From Nilaparvata lugens (lineage: Eukaryota; Arthropoda; Insecta; Hemiptera; Delphacidae): a stretch of 64,000 bases of DNA. Shown here one piece after another: positions 36,411 through 46,080 of this stretch. Location of the stretch: assembly GCF_014356525.2 (NCBI RefSeq), contig NC_052509.1, forward strand, positions 33,964,584-34,028,583, written 5' to 3'. The first letter of the stretch is position 1. Every line of letters begins with the position of its first letter. The notes under the pieces are model-generated. The model had not been told where the DNA came from. It searched no databases and saw nothing but the letters and a program-made list of their open reading frames with translations. A program made the position numbers and the translations under genes.

Positions 36411-37430
36411 TTATGTTTTCGGAGACAATACAAAGCCTTTATATTGGGCTAGGCCCATTTTTGTCTTTATCATTTCCGCAACCTGATTTTCGGAAAGGTT
36501 ATGTTGCTTAGCTTCTATCCAATTCATATTAAAACTAATGCGTGCATACCCACTGACGATATCATAAGCTATCTTATGGATGAATAAATGAAGATAATCT
36601 ATGAATGCAGCCGAACATTGCAGTCTCATAACAGACCCCTCTTCTGAATTTTTAATTGCCTCAGCTATTTCATCACGAATGCTTTTCACAGCGACTTCCA
36701 TCTCGTTTTTCTTAGTAAAATCTCCTATATCATTCTTAGTTGCATACTTGTCTGCAATTTGATCAATCAGAACAGCAATAGCATCTTTTGTAATGAATTG
36801 TTCAATACCATCCATAATATTAGCTTTTATTGCACTCGCCATTTCAGATAATCGTTTTTCAAACTCTTCCTTTGTTAATGAAGAACTAGTCAATTTCTGC
36901 AAAGTAGATTCTAAATATTGCTTATCAATTGGTGATGGGTGTGTTTCATTTACTTTAGTAATAATTTCTGTACTAAGCTGTTTTAATTTAGTATTGAGGT
37001 AGTTTCTGTCCAAAACCTCCAAATTCTTAATTTTATCTGATATGGCTTTTAATTTCTCATCTAAATAACCTTTATCAACTTTATCATTGTTTATACTGTG
37101 CAACTGGGATGAAAAGCTGTCTGTTAAAGTTTTCACTTCTCCTAGAGCAGATTCTAAAGTTAGAGTTCTCTCTGCAATAGCTTTATCAATATTGGCACTG
37201 AAATTTTGTAATGAACTTAGAATATGTTCTCTTTCAATTATGCTCACACCGATATTCTTAGTTTTTTCCGAAACGAGTTTGGTTATTTGTGAATCTAAAT
37301 AAAATTTCACAGCTTCGCTGATTCCTTGCTGATTTATCGATTCAATTATTTTCTGTGTTATCGAGTCAATATCGCACGTAAGATTAGCACTACTAGGTGT
37401 ATCAATCTGACCGAATCGATGCAAAGTCAT
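36411..37430 (-). CDS. Candidate fibre-like coiled-coil protein, full-length copy
   Basis: From ATG 37430 the gene encodes 339 residues. An upstream TTG extends the frame but ATG follows the previous gene's stop by seven bases and is preferred. The middle is heptad-rich and shows a recurrent K/R-x-YL-x3-L pattern: KGYLDEKLKAISDKI, DRNYLNTKLKQLSTEI, DKQYLESTLQKLTSS, TKEEFEKRLSEMASAI. The C-terminal ~90 residues (from SVMRLQCSAAFIDYLHLF) look globular. A long coiled-coil stalk plus a globular end resembles viral fibre or stalk proteins, but no homologue was recognised, so fibre function is inference. It follows the 127-residue gene and precedes the 106-residue ORF. Confidence 0.6.
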   Translation of the reverse strand: MTLHRFGQIDTPSSANLTCDIDSITQKIIESINQQGISEAVKFYLDSQITKLVSEKTKNIGVSIIEREHILSSLQNFSANIDKAIAERTLTLESALGEVKTLTDSFSSQLHSINNDKVDKGYLDEKLKAISDKIKNLEVLDRNYLNTKLKQLSTEIITKVNETHPSPIDKQYLESTLQKLTSSSLTKEEFEKRLSEMASAIKANIMDGIEQFITKDAIAVLIDQIADKYATKNDIGDFTKKNEMEVAVKSIRDEIAEAIKNSEEGSVMRLQCSAAFIDYLHLFIHKIAYDIVSGYARISFNMNWIEAKQHNLSENQVAEMIKTKMGLAQYKGFVLSPKT

Positions 37431-37437
37431 TGTAACA

Positions 37438-37821
37438 CTAAACAATTAGTTTTGCTTCTTTTAGCTCTTCAATTATAGACGTGATCTCAACATCATGTCC
37501 AGTGTTGCCAGAAGCTTTTGAGGAATGAAGTAAATTTAATCTTTCTACTAATTCGTCAAAATTATCAAAGTATTGATAAATTCTATCATGAGAATTATTT
37601 TTTGCAAATTTCAATAAACCCCATCCCTTCTTTTTACTAATTTTTTTACTGAGAAATAATTTCAGAATTATTTGCAATTCAATTCCCTGATTACGTTTAA
37701 CATACCCTCTTCGATCTAAATGTATGCCTGTAAGTGTTAAGATTTTTTTATACTTATCCATATCTCTCTGATTATAAAGATTTGAATTCGGCCTTGAACT
37801 GAATATACTCAAGTAAACCAT
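37438..37821 (-). CDS. 127-residue hypothetical Polinton protein, left copy
   Basis: ATG 37821 opens MVYLSIFSSRPNSNLYNQRD and the protein is basic in the middle (SKKISKKKGWGLLKFAKN) and acidic and helical at the end (DVEITSIIEELKEAKLIV). No known motif. It ends seven bases before the ATG of the coiled-coil gene, an operon-like packing. The right-arm copy (39294-39677) differs by a single residue (Ile/Met in GIELQ.ILKL). Confidence 0.6.
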   Translation of the reverse strand: MVYLSIFSSRPNSNLYNQRDMDKYKKILTLTGIHLDRRGYVKRNQGIELQIILKLFLSKKISKKKGWGLLKFAKNNSHDRIYQYFDNFDELVERLNLLHSSKASGNTGHDVEITSIIEELKEAKLIV

Positions 37822-37876
37822 GTGTTATACAGAATCTCTCATTATAAATATCTATATAACCATTATCGAATATTAC

Positions 37877-38026
37877 TTACTGATTTCCAATATAATACAC
37901 ATTATCTTTAGAATCGTATGAAACTCCATAACTAATTGAATTATTCAATTTTTCCGCATGAAACGTTTTTAGGTATTGTGCCAACACCTCTTTTTTTTTA
38001 CTAGAACCAAGTAAACTGTTTTCAAA
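37877..38026 (-). pseudogene. 3' fragment of the Lys/Glu-rich gene carried by the left arm
   Basis: This is the last ~50 codons of the gene at 38747-39238, ending ...DSKDNVYYIGNQ and TAA at 37879-37877. The homology stops abruptly at about 38026, marking the inner breakpoint of the inverted duplication within that gene. No start codon is available. Confidence 0.85.
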
Positions 38027-38041
38027 TTAGCATTGTCTAAC

Positions 38042-38725
38042 ATGAGTAATATCCCAATAGTGAATTTCGACAAGATTATAAGACAGAAAAAAATCCCAGC
38101 ATGGTGTAAAAACTGTAAGTTGTTACCTCATAATGCAAGGATCCTTATAATAGGCTCTTCAGGGTGTGGTAAGACCAATTTGCTATTTAATTAAATTTTT
38201 TCAAAAAATGGGTTGAGATTTAAAACTATATACTTGCATACCAAGAGTGAGTATCAAGATAAATATATTCTTTTAAAAAACGTTTTTTCCAACATGAAGG
38301 ATATTGAATTTCATATAAACAACAATTCTGAATCTATACCACATCCGAACAAAATATCAGAATATTCTTCAGTTATATTTGACAATTTACAACTTAATCA
38401 TGTACCTCAAATTAGAGAATATTTTACTATGGGCCGACATCATAATATTGACACAGCATATTTAATTCAGAGTTATGGAGCTACACAGAAACATTTCACT
38501 AGGGACAATGCAAATATGATTATAATCTTCAAGATAGATTTATTGAGTCTCAAATTAATTCACAGAGATCATGTTGGAGGAGATATTTCTTATAAATATT
38601 TCAGTAAACTTTGCCATAAAGTTTGGAATCGTAAACCTCATAATTTTGTAACTATTATGACCAAGTGTGGAATTAATAGCTGTAAGTACCGAGATTCGCT
38701 CAATATGTTTCTTACCATTCACTAG
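38042..38725 (+). pseudogene. Polinton packaging ATPase (FtsK/HerA-type) with one in-frame stop
   Basis: ATG 38042 opens MSNIPIVNFDKIIRQKK. Walker A is IIGSSGCGKTNLL at about residues 39-51. TAA at 38192-38194 interrupts the frame right after it, and the same frame then runs to 38725: Walker B SSVIFDNL, then MGRHHNIDTAYLIQSY (sensor region) and TRDNANMIIIFK, all typical of Polinton genome-packaging ATPases. Total 227 codons, near the usual length. The family drives DNA into capsids; this copy is dead by one nonsense change. It sits in the unduplicated spacer between the inverted arms. Confidence 0.88.
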
Positions 38726-38746
38726 AGATTAATTCTTTGTACAGTC

Positions 38747-39238
38747 ATGTTGTCTAAAACACGCAGCAGAAAACTGAATAGAAAGAACATCGGTTTAATT
38801 GATAAGATTAAGAAATTGAGAAAAGTAATCAGTGACAAGCATAAAAGCTTACTTAATTTTGAAAAATGATCGGAGGAATACAATGGGAAAACGCTCTCAC
38901 TGTTGATAGAGCCCATAATTGAACTGGGAAAAACCAAATCTAGTTTCCTCTCTAATCATGGTTTAACACCAAAAAAGAAAAAAGTAAAAGAGGAAGAAGA
39001 GAGCATGAAGGAGGAGGAGGAGGAGGGGGAGTCGAGTTATGATAAAAGCTATGGGAGTTCAACAGAGAATCTTTTAAGCTCAACTAAATTTGAAAACAGT
39101 TTACTTGGTTCTAGTAAAAAAAAAGAGGTGTTGGCACAATACCTAAAAACGTTTCATGCGGAAAAATTGAATAATTCAATTAGTTATGGAGTTTCATACG
39201 ATTCTAAAGATAATGTGTATTATATTGGAAATCAGTAA
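38747..39238 (+). pseudogene. Lys/Glu-rich Polinton protein with one in-frame TGA
   Basis: ATG 38747 follows the ATPase stop by 21 bases. The first 40 codons are very basic (MLSKTRSRKLNRKNIGLIDK), TGA occurs at 38867-38869, and the same frame continues with an acidic/basic low-complexity tract (KKKKVKEEEESMKEEEEEGE) and a tail FHAEKLNNSISYGVSYDSKD...YYIGNQ. Function unknown; the composition suggests a nucleic-acid-associated or structural protein. Its 3' end was copied into the left arm. Confidence 0.6.
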
Positions 39239-39293
39239 GTAATATTCGATAATGGTTATATAGATATTTATAATGAGAGATTCTGTATAACAC

Positions 39294-39677
39294 ATGGTTT
39301 ACTTGAGTATATTCAGTTCAAGGCCGAATTCAAATCTTTATAATCAGAGAGATATGGATAAGTATAAAAAAATCTTAACACTTACAGGCATACATTTAGA
39401 TCGAAGAGGGTATGTTAAACGTAATCAGGGAATTGAATTGCAAATGATTCTGAAATTATTTCTCAGTAAAAAAATTAGTAAAAAGAAGGGATGGGGTTTA
39501 TTGAAATTTGCAAAAAATAATTCTCATGATAGAATTTATCAATACTTTGATAATTTTGACGAATTAGTAGAAAGATTAAATTTACTTCATTCCTCAAAAG
39601 CTTCTGGCAACACTGGACATGATGTTGAGATCACGTCTATAATTGAAGAGCTAAAAGAAGCAAAACTAATTGTTTAG
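39294..39677 (+). CDS. 127-residue hypothetical Polinton protein, right copy
   Basis: Same protein as at 37438-37821 apart from one residue. In this orientation the gene follows the Lys/Glu-rich gene by 55 bases and precedes the truncated coiled-coil gene by seven, giving the likely ancestral plus-strand order: ATPase, Lys/Glu-rich, 127-residue, coiled-coil, 106-residue. Confidence 0.6.
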   Translation: MVYLSIFSSRPNSNLYNQRDMDKYKKILTLTGIHLDRRGYVKRNQGIELQMILKLFLSKKISKKKGWGLLKFAKNNSHDRIYQYFDNFDELVERLNLLHSSKASGNTGHDVEITSIIEELKEAKLIV

Positions 39678-39684
39678 TGTTACA

Positions 39685-40098
39685 ATGACTTTGCATCGAT
39701 TCGGTCAGATTGATACACCTAGTAGTGCTAATCTTACGTGCGATATTGACTCAATAACACAGAAAATAATTGAATCGATAAATCAGCAAGGAATCAGCGA
39801 AGCTGTGAAATTTTATTTAGATTCACAAATAACCAAACTCGTTTCGGAAAATACTAAGAATATCGGTGTGAGCATAATTGAAAGAGAACATATTCTAAGT
39901 TCATTACAAAATTTCAGTGCCAATATTGATAAAGCTATTGCAGAGAGAACTCTAACTTTAGAATCTGCTCTAGGAGAAGTGAAAACTTTAACAGACAGCT
40001 TTTCATCCCAGTTGCACAGTATAAACAATGATAAAGTTGATAAATCAGACTATACATTTTTTCATGCGTCTATGATTGAATGTAACAGTTTTATGTAG
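39685..40098 (+). pseudogene. Truncated right copy of the coiled-coil gene
   Basis: The first ~119 codons match the full-length copy (one change, VSEKTKN to VSENTKN), then the 767-bp deletion shifts the frame into a short unrelated tail (SDYTFFHASMIECNSFM) ending at 40098. The repeat-bearing stalk and C-terminal domain are lost, so the product would lack both. Confidence 0.85.
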
Positions 40099-40215
40099 GA
40101 GTTATATGAAGGCGTACACTCTTATCTATAGAATTTGGGAAGGGGGAAACATTCACCAAGAGGGGGCATAGCACGTGCGTCACTTCTCTCTAAACAGTCA
40201 ACTGACAAGTTCACA

Positions 40216-40536
40216 ATGTCTCACTATTTTGATTGGAGAAGTTTCAATGAGTTCTCTGTAGAAGCAAATCCACTAGCTGATTGGGGTTATGAATTTTATC
40301 CTTTTGATTGATTCGTAGTAACGGAGGTAACATTTGCCAATAATGGCGAAATTCACCTTAAAATTATCGATATTGATAGTGAAGGTGACTTTAAACACAC
40401 TATTAAGTTACCAAAAGAATATTCAGTGGTTTTGAATGAGGATAACATCAGAAGTTTTGATTCTCATTCATGGGAATTGAATGTGAGTGGGAATCGCATA
40501 TTCTTAAGACAGTTTCATGGTAACTATAGACATTGA
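40216..40536 (+). pseudogene. 106-codon Polinton ORF with internal TGA, right copy
   Basis: Same ORF as 35812-36132. TGA at 40309-40311 interrupts the frame at codon 32; the codon after it differs synonymously between arms (TTC here, TTT there). The shared TGA shows the damage was present before duplication, unless the stop is read through. Confidence 0.55.
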
Positions 40537-40989
40537 GTATTAAGATACCCTGCTCCGAGTGAAATAGGTCTGAAAATATGTAAGTATTTTTAGATATGCT
40601 AGTTCATTCCAATTATACTTACATATTGTCAGAGAAAACACTTCAACAGTAACAACTGGGATGCTTGTACAGCAAAAGAGCTCAATTTTTTACACATGCA
40701 TAATATTGATAAACAGTTTGATTGAACTCTTGACTGTCAGTCAGATTTCGAGCAAAAAAGCTTCCTTGAAGTCTCAGAATGTAACTACTGAGTAATAACA
40801 AAGAATTAAATAGGATTGATAATTGCAATGTTCACAGAACATTGATGAATTGATTACAAAAAACTGACAAACAATTCTCAAGAGCAATTTGGATGAGCAA
40901 TATAACTCAAAAATAAAGTAAAGTTGACTATGAACAACAATAAATTCCTAACCTGAAAGATAAAAAACAATAGATTAGGACAGTATTAA

Positions 40990-41165
40990 AATACAAAGTA
41001 GGTGATACAGAATACTTAGCTGTGGAACATAATGCAAGAGCCAAGGTCCTGTTTGGTCTAGGGCCTTCAAAGACAGCGTGAGCTTCCAATTTAGCTCGAA
41101 TAGGCCAGAGTCAAGGTCCCGGTTTGGTCTAGGGCCTTCAAAGACATTGTGAGCTTCCAGTAGCT
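40990..41165. repeat. 77-bp tandem duplication within the right arm
   Basis: gtttggtctagggccttcaa followed by gacagcgtgagcttcca near 41050 recurs near 41128 as gacattgtgagcttcca. The left arm has the equivalent pair at about 35190-35300. Noncoding. Confidence 0.7.
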
Positions 41166-41168
41166 CAA

Positions 41169-41396
41169 ATGGACACATCAGGAGAGAAACAAGATTCCAA
41201 CTTGTTTGAAATGCTGATGAAACAGCAGCCAGTTGTAGAGGAAGAGTTTTCAATCAAAGTTTCAAAGGAAATATTTCCCAAGTTTTGGAAATATTCAGTT
41301 GCAATACTTGTAAAATGGGATTCACAATTGAGAGTCACATTAATCAGTGATACTGGCAATATATCAATAATTAACAATAGAGTGAATGATGGGTAA
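41169..41396 (+). CDS. 75-residue hypothetical protein, right copy
   Basis: Identical to the left-arm ORF at 34952-35179. No motif recognised. It begins just after the 77-bp tandem duplication and stops near the outer end of the arm. Confidence 0.35.
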   Translation: MDTSGEKQDSNLFEMLMKQQPVVEEEFSIKVSKEIFPKFWKYSVAILVKWDSQLRVTLISDTGNISIINNRVNDG

Positions 41397-41581
41397 ACAT
41401 TCAGTCCCAAAATTTCAAATAAAGAATTACTAAACAAGGTTAGCACTCGATGTAAAACAAGAGTCTGCAATATGTGAAACAAATTTAAACTTGTAGACAG
41501 ACGCAGTGATGCACACAAGCAGCCATTTTGAGAATGCCGCAGTGGAAAAAAAATATGTAAAACTGAAACAAGTGTTCAAAT

Positions 41582-41850
41582 CATAAATTATTTGATAGCA
41601 AGGAAGTATTATTTGAACTGATTAGAGATACAATTGAATTACAAGATATTATTGTTTAAAGTAATCAGTCATACATAAATTATTTGATATCAAGGAAATA
41701 TTATTCGAACTGATTAGAGATACAATTGAATTACGAGATATTAGTGTTAAAAGTAATCGCTCATGCATAAATTATTTGATAGCAAGGAAATATTATTTGA
41801 CCTGATTAGAGATACAATTGAATTACAAGATATTAGTGTTGGTGGTTTCT
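41582..41850. repeat. 92-bp tandem repeat, about 2.9 copies
   Basis: cataaattatttgata.caag begins at 41582, 41674 and 41766, a strict 92-bp period. Units share tgattagagatacaattgaa and differ by a few bases. As 92 is not a multiple of three it is unlikely to be a coding repeat, though each unit reads locally as an acidic helix-like peptide. Confidence 0.85.
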
Positions 41851-41988
41851 GCAATACATAAGTTATTACTCACTTTGAGATTGTGTAGTGAATCTATTGA
41901 TCAAGTTCTCTAGTATGATTTGACGAATCTGATTTCATGATAATCTGAAACAAATAAGACACTAATCAAATATTTTTCAACAGAAACG

Positions 41989-42373
41989 TGCTGCACTGGA
42001 GAACGAGTCATCACTTGTCCCCCTGATGAAGGAAGTGTAGAGGGCAGAGGAGGATGTGAGGAGGGAGATGGACTTTGTTCAACTCATCAATCAGCCTGCA
42101 CCCAAACCCTGGGTGCCACTGAGAGAGTTGTAAGAGGATGTACCCTACCCCATTATCAGCGTGAGGGAGCATACCAATAAACACGGACGATGTGTTATGA
42201 AAATTAGCAATGCAGGAAGCAAATCATTGTGTGAGGTATATTTACCACAACGATTTGCTTCCTGCATTAGCATAGAAAAAATTGTAGAGTTCAACAAAAA
42301 TTGTAAAAATTTGGTAATGGTAGTATCACATAAGTTGGGGAATTGGACTGATATAAAAATTGTTAAGCATTAA
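41989..42373 (+). pseudogene. Polinton-associated gene of unknown function, two in-frame stops
   Basis: One frame reads KRAALENESSLVPLMKEV, TAG, then EEDVRREMDFVQLINQP, PKPWVPLREL, TAA (42131-42133), then VPYPIISVREHTNKHGRC, VYLPQRFASCISIEKIVEF and ends GNWTDIKIVKH with TAA at 42371-42373. The pattern of a proline-rich linker, YPI.S....K.G.....I, YLPQRF and a short end resembles small beta-barrel proteins I associate with arthropod mobile elements, possibly OB-fold single-strand DNA binders, but this is memory and not certain. No good start codon is visible. Its last third is full of perfect inverted repeats, listed separately. Confidence 0.5.
42209..42268. repeat. 17-bp perfect inverted repeat inside the gene
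   Basis: Arms 42209-42225 (aatgcaggaagcaaatc) and 42252-42268 are exact reverse complements, and pairing extends further inward after one mismatch. Both arms are within coding sequence. Confidence 0.8.
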
Positions 42374-42426
42374 CAATTTTTATATCTATACAATTCGTCG
42401 ACTTATGTGTTACGAATTGTATAGAT
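42350..42426. terminator. Two overlapping perfect hairpins at the gene's 3' end
   Basis: Hairpin 1: arms 42350-42366 and 42370-42386, 17 bp, three-base loop, with the stop codon in its 3' arm. Hairpin 2: arms 42384-42397 and 42413-42426, 14 bp. They share three bases, so only one can form fully at a time. Position at the end of a gene suggests a transcription end or RNA-processing structure, but that role is inference. Confidence 0.5.
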
Positions 42427-42672
42427 GTGTGTGTTAAAGTAGTATTAGTAGTGAATAAATTGTGTACATATTTGATAAAAAAATTGTTTTCAATTCTTAC
42501 CTGTTCACACTTGTTGTTGTTGTTGATAAGTTCACAATGAATAGTAGAAACACAGACAGAAGAATGGTTCAGCTTTCATGTCGCACTCTGTTGTGACTGA
42601 TATGTAAATAAGCTGAGCTCCCCTTTTATAGTTTGTTGTGAGCATACACAGAGCCAAGCGTCTTTACTACTA

Positions 42673-42673
<1 letters not shown>

Positions 42674-42749
<76 letters not shown>
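42674..42749. repeat. (AC)n microsatellite
   Basis: About 38 uninterrupted AC dinucleotides. All open frames through it, on either strand, are Thr-His or Val-Cys runs without meaning. Confidence 0.97.
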
Positions 42750-42753
<4 letters not shown>

Positions 42754-43904
42754 GCCAAGTGACTTCGGTGAGTTGATGCATCGCTCTCTCCCACATCTGT
42801 TTTGGCATGCGTTCCTACAGATATGGGCGGGTGACATCATTCCTCCCTTTCAAAATACGTTCACCTTTTCAGATTTGTTATTTGAAATAATATTCTTATC
42901 ATTCTTATCATGCTATGAACAATGTTATAAGCACATAGCAATCTGATAGTGTGTGTTAATTCATTTCCAACTTGATTGAAAATCAAACCAATTCAATTTT
43001 CTTTTGATTAAGTTACTGTAATGATTAATTAATTAATTAACTTCAGTTAATGTTCAACCATTGAGTTGAAAGGTAAGAAAATGGTATGTAGGAGAAAGCA
43101 GAGTTCAAGGAAACGAGGTAGAGTAATCTTGAGTTCAGTGGCAAAAGTTTTTAAAGGTGTGACGGGTTTAGCAGGTAATGTGACATCCACTATTCTAAAT
43201 AAGCTCATTGACCTTCAACAAAATGAAACCCACTTGCCTGGTGGCTATCAGTATTGCGGGCCGGGCACCAAGGTTAATGAAAGGTTGAAGAGAGGTGATC
43301 AAGGTATAAATTCATTAGAGCCTGTAAGGTACGTGATATAGCGTATACTAGGGATGGGTATCGAAAGACAAAACATCAATGTTTTGAACATCAATGTTTT
43401 TTTCATCCTAACATCGATAAGTGAAAAACATCGAACAGTAAACATTGATGTTTTTGAACATCGATGTTTTAAAACATCGTTTATCATCCTACGTTTTTAT
43501 GGATGATACTGTACTATTAGTCCAGTCAATATAGACATAAAAAGGGGGTGTGCTTGCAATTTATATTGTAGTTCTGATTTTTTAATATATTATTTGGGTA
43601 CATAAGAGAAGTCCAGAACCAATTTCTTCATGCAAGATTTCCTTGTGCTAGATACAAGATAGCCCAAAAACCTCATATTTTTGGTTCATTTTCCAGTTTT
43701 CAGCTATTTCTGCCAAATCTCTCCCAGATTATATAATTCTGAAAAAAATGAGATCACTCGGAACTCTTTATCTCCAATGAGTACTCTGTTATAATTTTTC
43801 AAAAATGAGTAAAATTTGAAGAAAAAATCAATTTTGATGAATTTTAGTTTTCAATCAACAATATCTTCCGATTGTTACAATTTAGATGTATATTTCAAAT
43901 TGCC

Positions 43905-45285
43905 TCTAGGCGTATTTTTGTGCTATACAATCTGAGATCAGGTAGAGCGCTCTATGTCATATAGATTTCCAGGTACACCTGACATCAATGCTCCTTGTAT
44001 TGTGGAAAACACCTAATTTTCAGCTTCAACCATCATCACCATCTACTTTGTCCTCACATTGATATTTCGCACAATGACATAAGTTCATGGGTAAGAATCA
44101 CCTGTTAGATGCACTCAATTTCAGTATTTCCTAGTAGAGGCAAGCTTAAGGACACCTCAAGGATCAAAATTTCAAACACTTATAATTTACTTTTGACACA
44201 ATGCTCAGATTTCATCGTACTACACTTCATTCTTCTCGGCTCGCCAAGGCGGTTCAAAATCATGCATCAACAGTCAAATTCGGTCAAAAAATAGAAAATT
44301 TATTGTTGAGTGTAGGTACCTATTCATATTCAATATATAGAAATGGCCAATTTCTATATTCAAAGCTATGTATCTCGGTAACCCCTTATTATAAAAATAC
44401 ATGATCTTGAAATGTACAATAGAATTTTTTATTTCATCTGCTGTAAACAATTCATGGAAAAATATGTTCGTAAAGTGAGATTTGATTGTTGAAAAAAATC
44501 CGGAAATTGTATATATTTTTCTCATATTAACGGTTTTGGCAGTTCTATGATTCAAGATAGATTTTAGGCAACTGAGCTCATAGAGGATGAATTTATCTAC
44601 AATTTGTAATCAATCGTAAGTTTCTATGATGTATCAGACTTGTTTTAGAAACTCTTGATCAACAGTAAAATTACGAAAAAAATGTAAAAACTGAAATCGC
44701 CATTTTTAAAATCTTAACTTCCAAATTGTTTTGGAATCGAAAGTATTATTTATTGGAGGGAGACAATTTTCACATTCTCACTAGATTTGGAAATTTTATC
44801 AGAAGTATTCCACAAGACATGCAACTTTGAATATAGAAATTGGTCATTTTCTGTGTATTGGAATATGGGCTTAAGTACACTCAACAATAAATTTCCCATT
44901 TTTCGACCGAATTTGAAGTATTAGGCATGATTTTGAACCGCCGTGTCGAACCGAGAAGGATGAAGTGTAGTACGATGAAATCTGAGCATTGTGTCGAAAG
45001 TTATGTGTTTGAAATTTTGATCCTTGAGGTGTCCTTAAGCGTGCCTCTCCACTAGGAAATACTGAAATGAAGTGTATCTTACTGGTGATTCTCATAGAAC
45101 ATAATCTCAAGAACTTATGTCATTGTGTGAAATATCAATGTGAGGACAATGTAGTTGGGGATGATACTTGAAGCTGAAAATTAGGTGTTTTTCACAATAC
45201 AAGGAGCATTGTTGTCAGGTGTACCTAGAATATGAGATAGATCGCTATACCTGATCTCAGATTGTAGAGCACAAAAAGAGCTTCC
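43905..45285. mobile_element. Foldback element nested in the hAT element
   Basis: Arms of about 400 bp (43905-44320 and 44865-45285) are inverted repeats of roughly 85 percent identity. They share tttcagtatttcctagt, tcaaggatcaaaatttcaaa and aaggcggttcaaaatca with the foldback at 7667-8464, so both belong to one family with diverged copies. The ~545-bp centre has no gene. Confidence 0.8.
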
Positions 45286-46080
45286 TAAGTGACTACAATT
45301 TTATCTGGAGCTATCGTTCCAATATTTCAACAGTTACTAACTGGAATCACAGCAATTTTAGACTTGTGGTATTCAAGTAACAGTCTTTTGAATAATTGAA
45401 GTCAACTCTAGTACACAAGATTTGTCATCTTCATGGTTTAGTCTAAAACCTCTCGGGATATCCTTGAGGATTCGGTCTTGAAATTTCACCCCAAGCTAAT
45501 TTTAGCAATCATTGATACTGATATCATATTCATTCAATACCTGATGGATTTTTAGGAAATGAAAATGGATTAAGTTTTTTTATATGGATATCTGCACTCC
45601 TTACAATATGAGGACCTCTTTTCCAGAGCTAGATTAATTAGTGTTGAACACATGTTGAGGAAATAATTGTAGTAAGAAAAAACTCTTTCTTCCTAAGAAA
45701 CGAAGAATCCGACCTCTTATTCAATTCTAAATCACTAACTATCTATCCTTGACACGGGCCACAGAAGTAATGTAAATCTTCAAGAGTATCCAACAGTCTC
45801 ACATAAAAATACAGAGAGCCTGATTGAAAAATAAAAATAGCAATCTGCAGGAAATCAAAACTTATGTGATTTCTTTCACAAGAGTGATCTATATTCACAA
45901 AAAACACTAAACAGAATACTACACTGAATATGATAGAGATAATGATTGTAATTCTGTTACTATTGCTTATTGCTCTCAAGATAATCCTCTTCAAACAAAA
46001 AAAAAAATAATAAAAACTTGTATCAAATTAAAAAATTAGAATTGTTTTTACTTTTTAGTTGGGAAAACATTGGATGACCG
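45286..46080. other. hAT interior without a recognised gene
   Basis: AT-rich sequence between the foldback and the right subterminal repeats. No reading frame resembles a hAT transposase (no BED finger or dimerisation motif seen). Confidence 0.5.

Larger units (their letters stand above)
34768..38026 (-). repeat. Left arm of large inverted duplication
   Basis: Read on the minus strand, this 3.26-kb arm matches 39086-41580 almost base for base, except that 767 bp (36311-37077) are absent from the right arm. The arm holds, in minus-strand order, the end of a Lys/Glu-rich gene, a 127-residue gene, the full-length coiled-coil gene, a 106-residue ORF and a 75-residue ORF. Confidence 0.93.
39086..41580 (+). 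repeat. Right arm of large inverted duplication, carrying a 767-bp deletion
   Basis: Matches the left arm 34768-38026 in inverse orientation at very high identity. Sequence corresponding to 36311-37077 is missing. Both deletion ends in the left arm carry TTTATCA (36304-36310 and 37071-37077), and the right arm retains one copy, so the loss went through a 7-bp microhomology. Confidence 0.93.

Noticed and set aside
42576..42946. Open frames through the AC microsatellite on both strands
   Set aside because: They encode only Thr-His or Val-Cys runs; the frames exist because the repeat has no stop codons.
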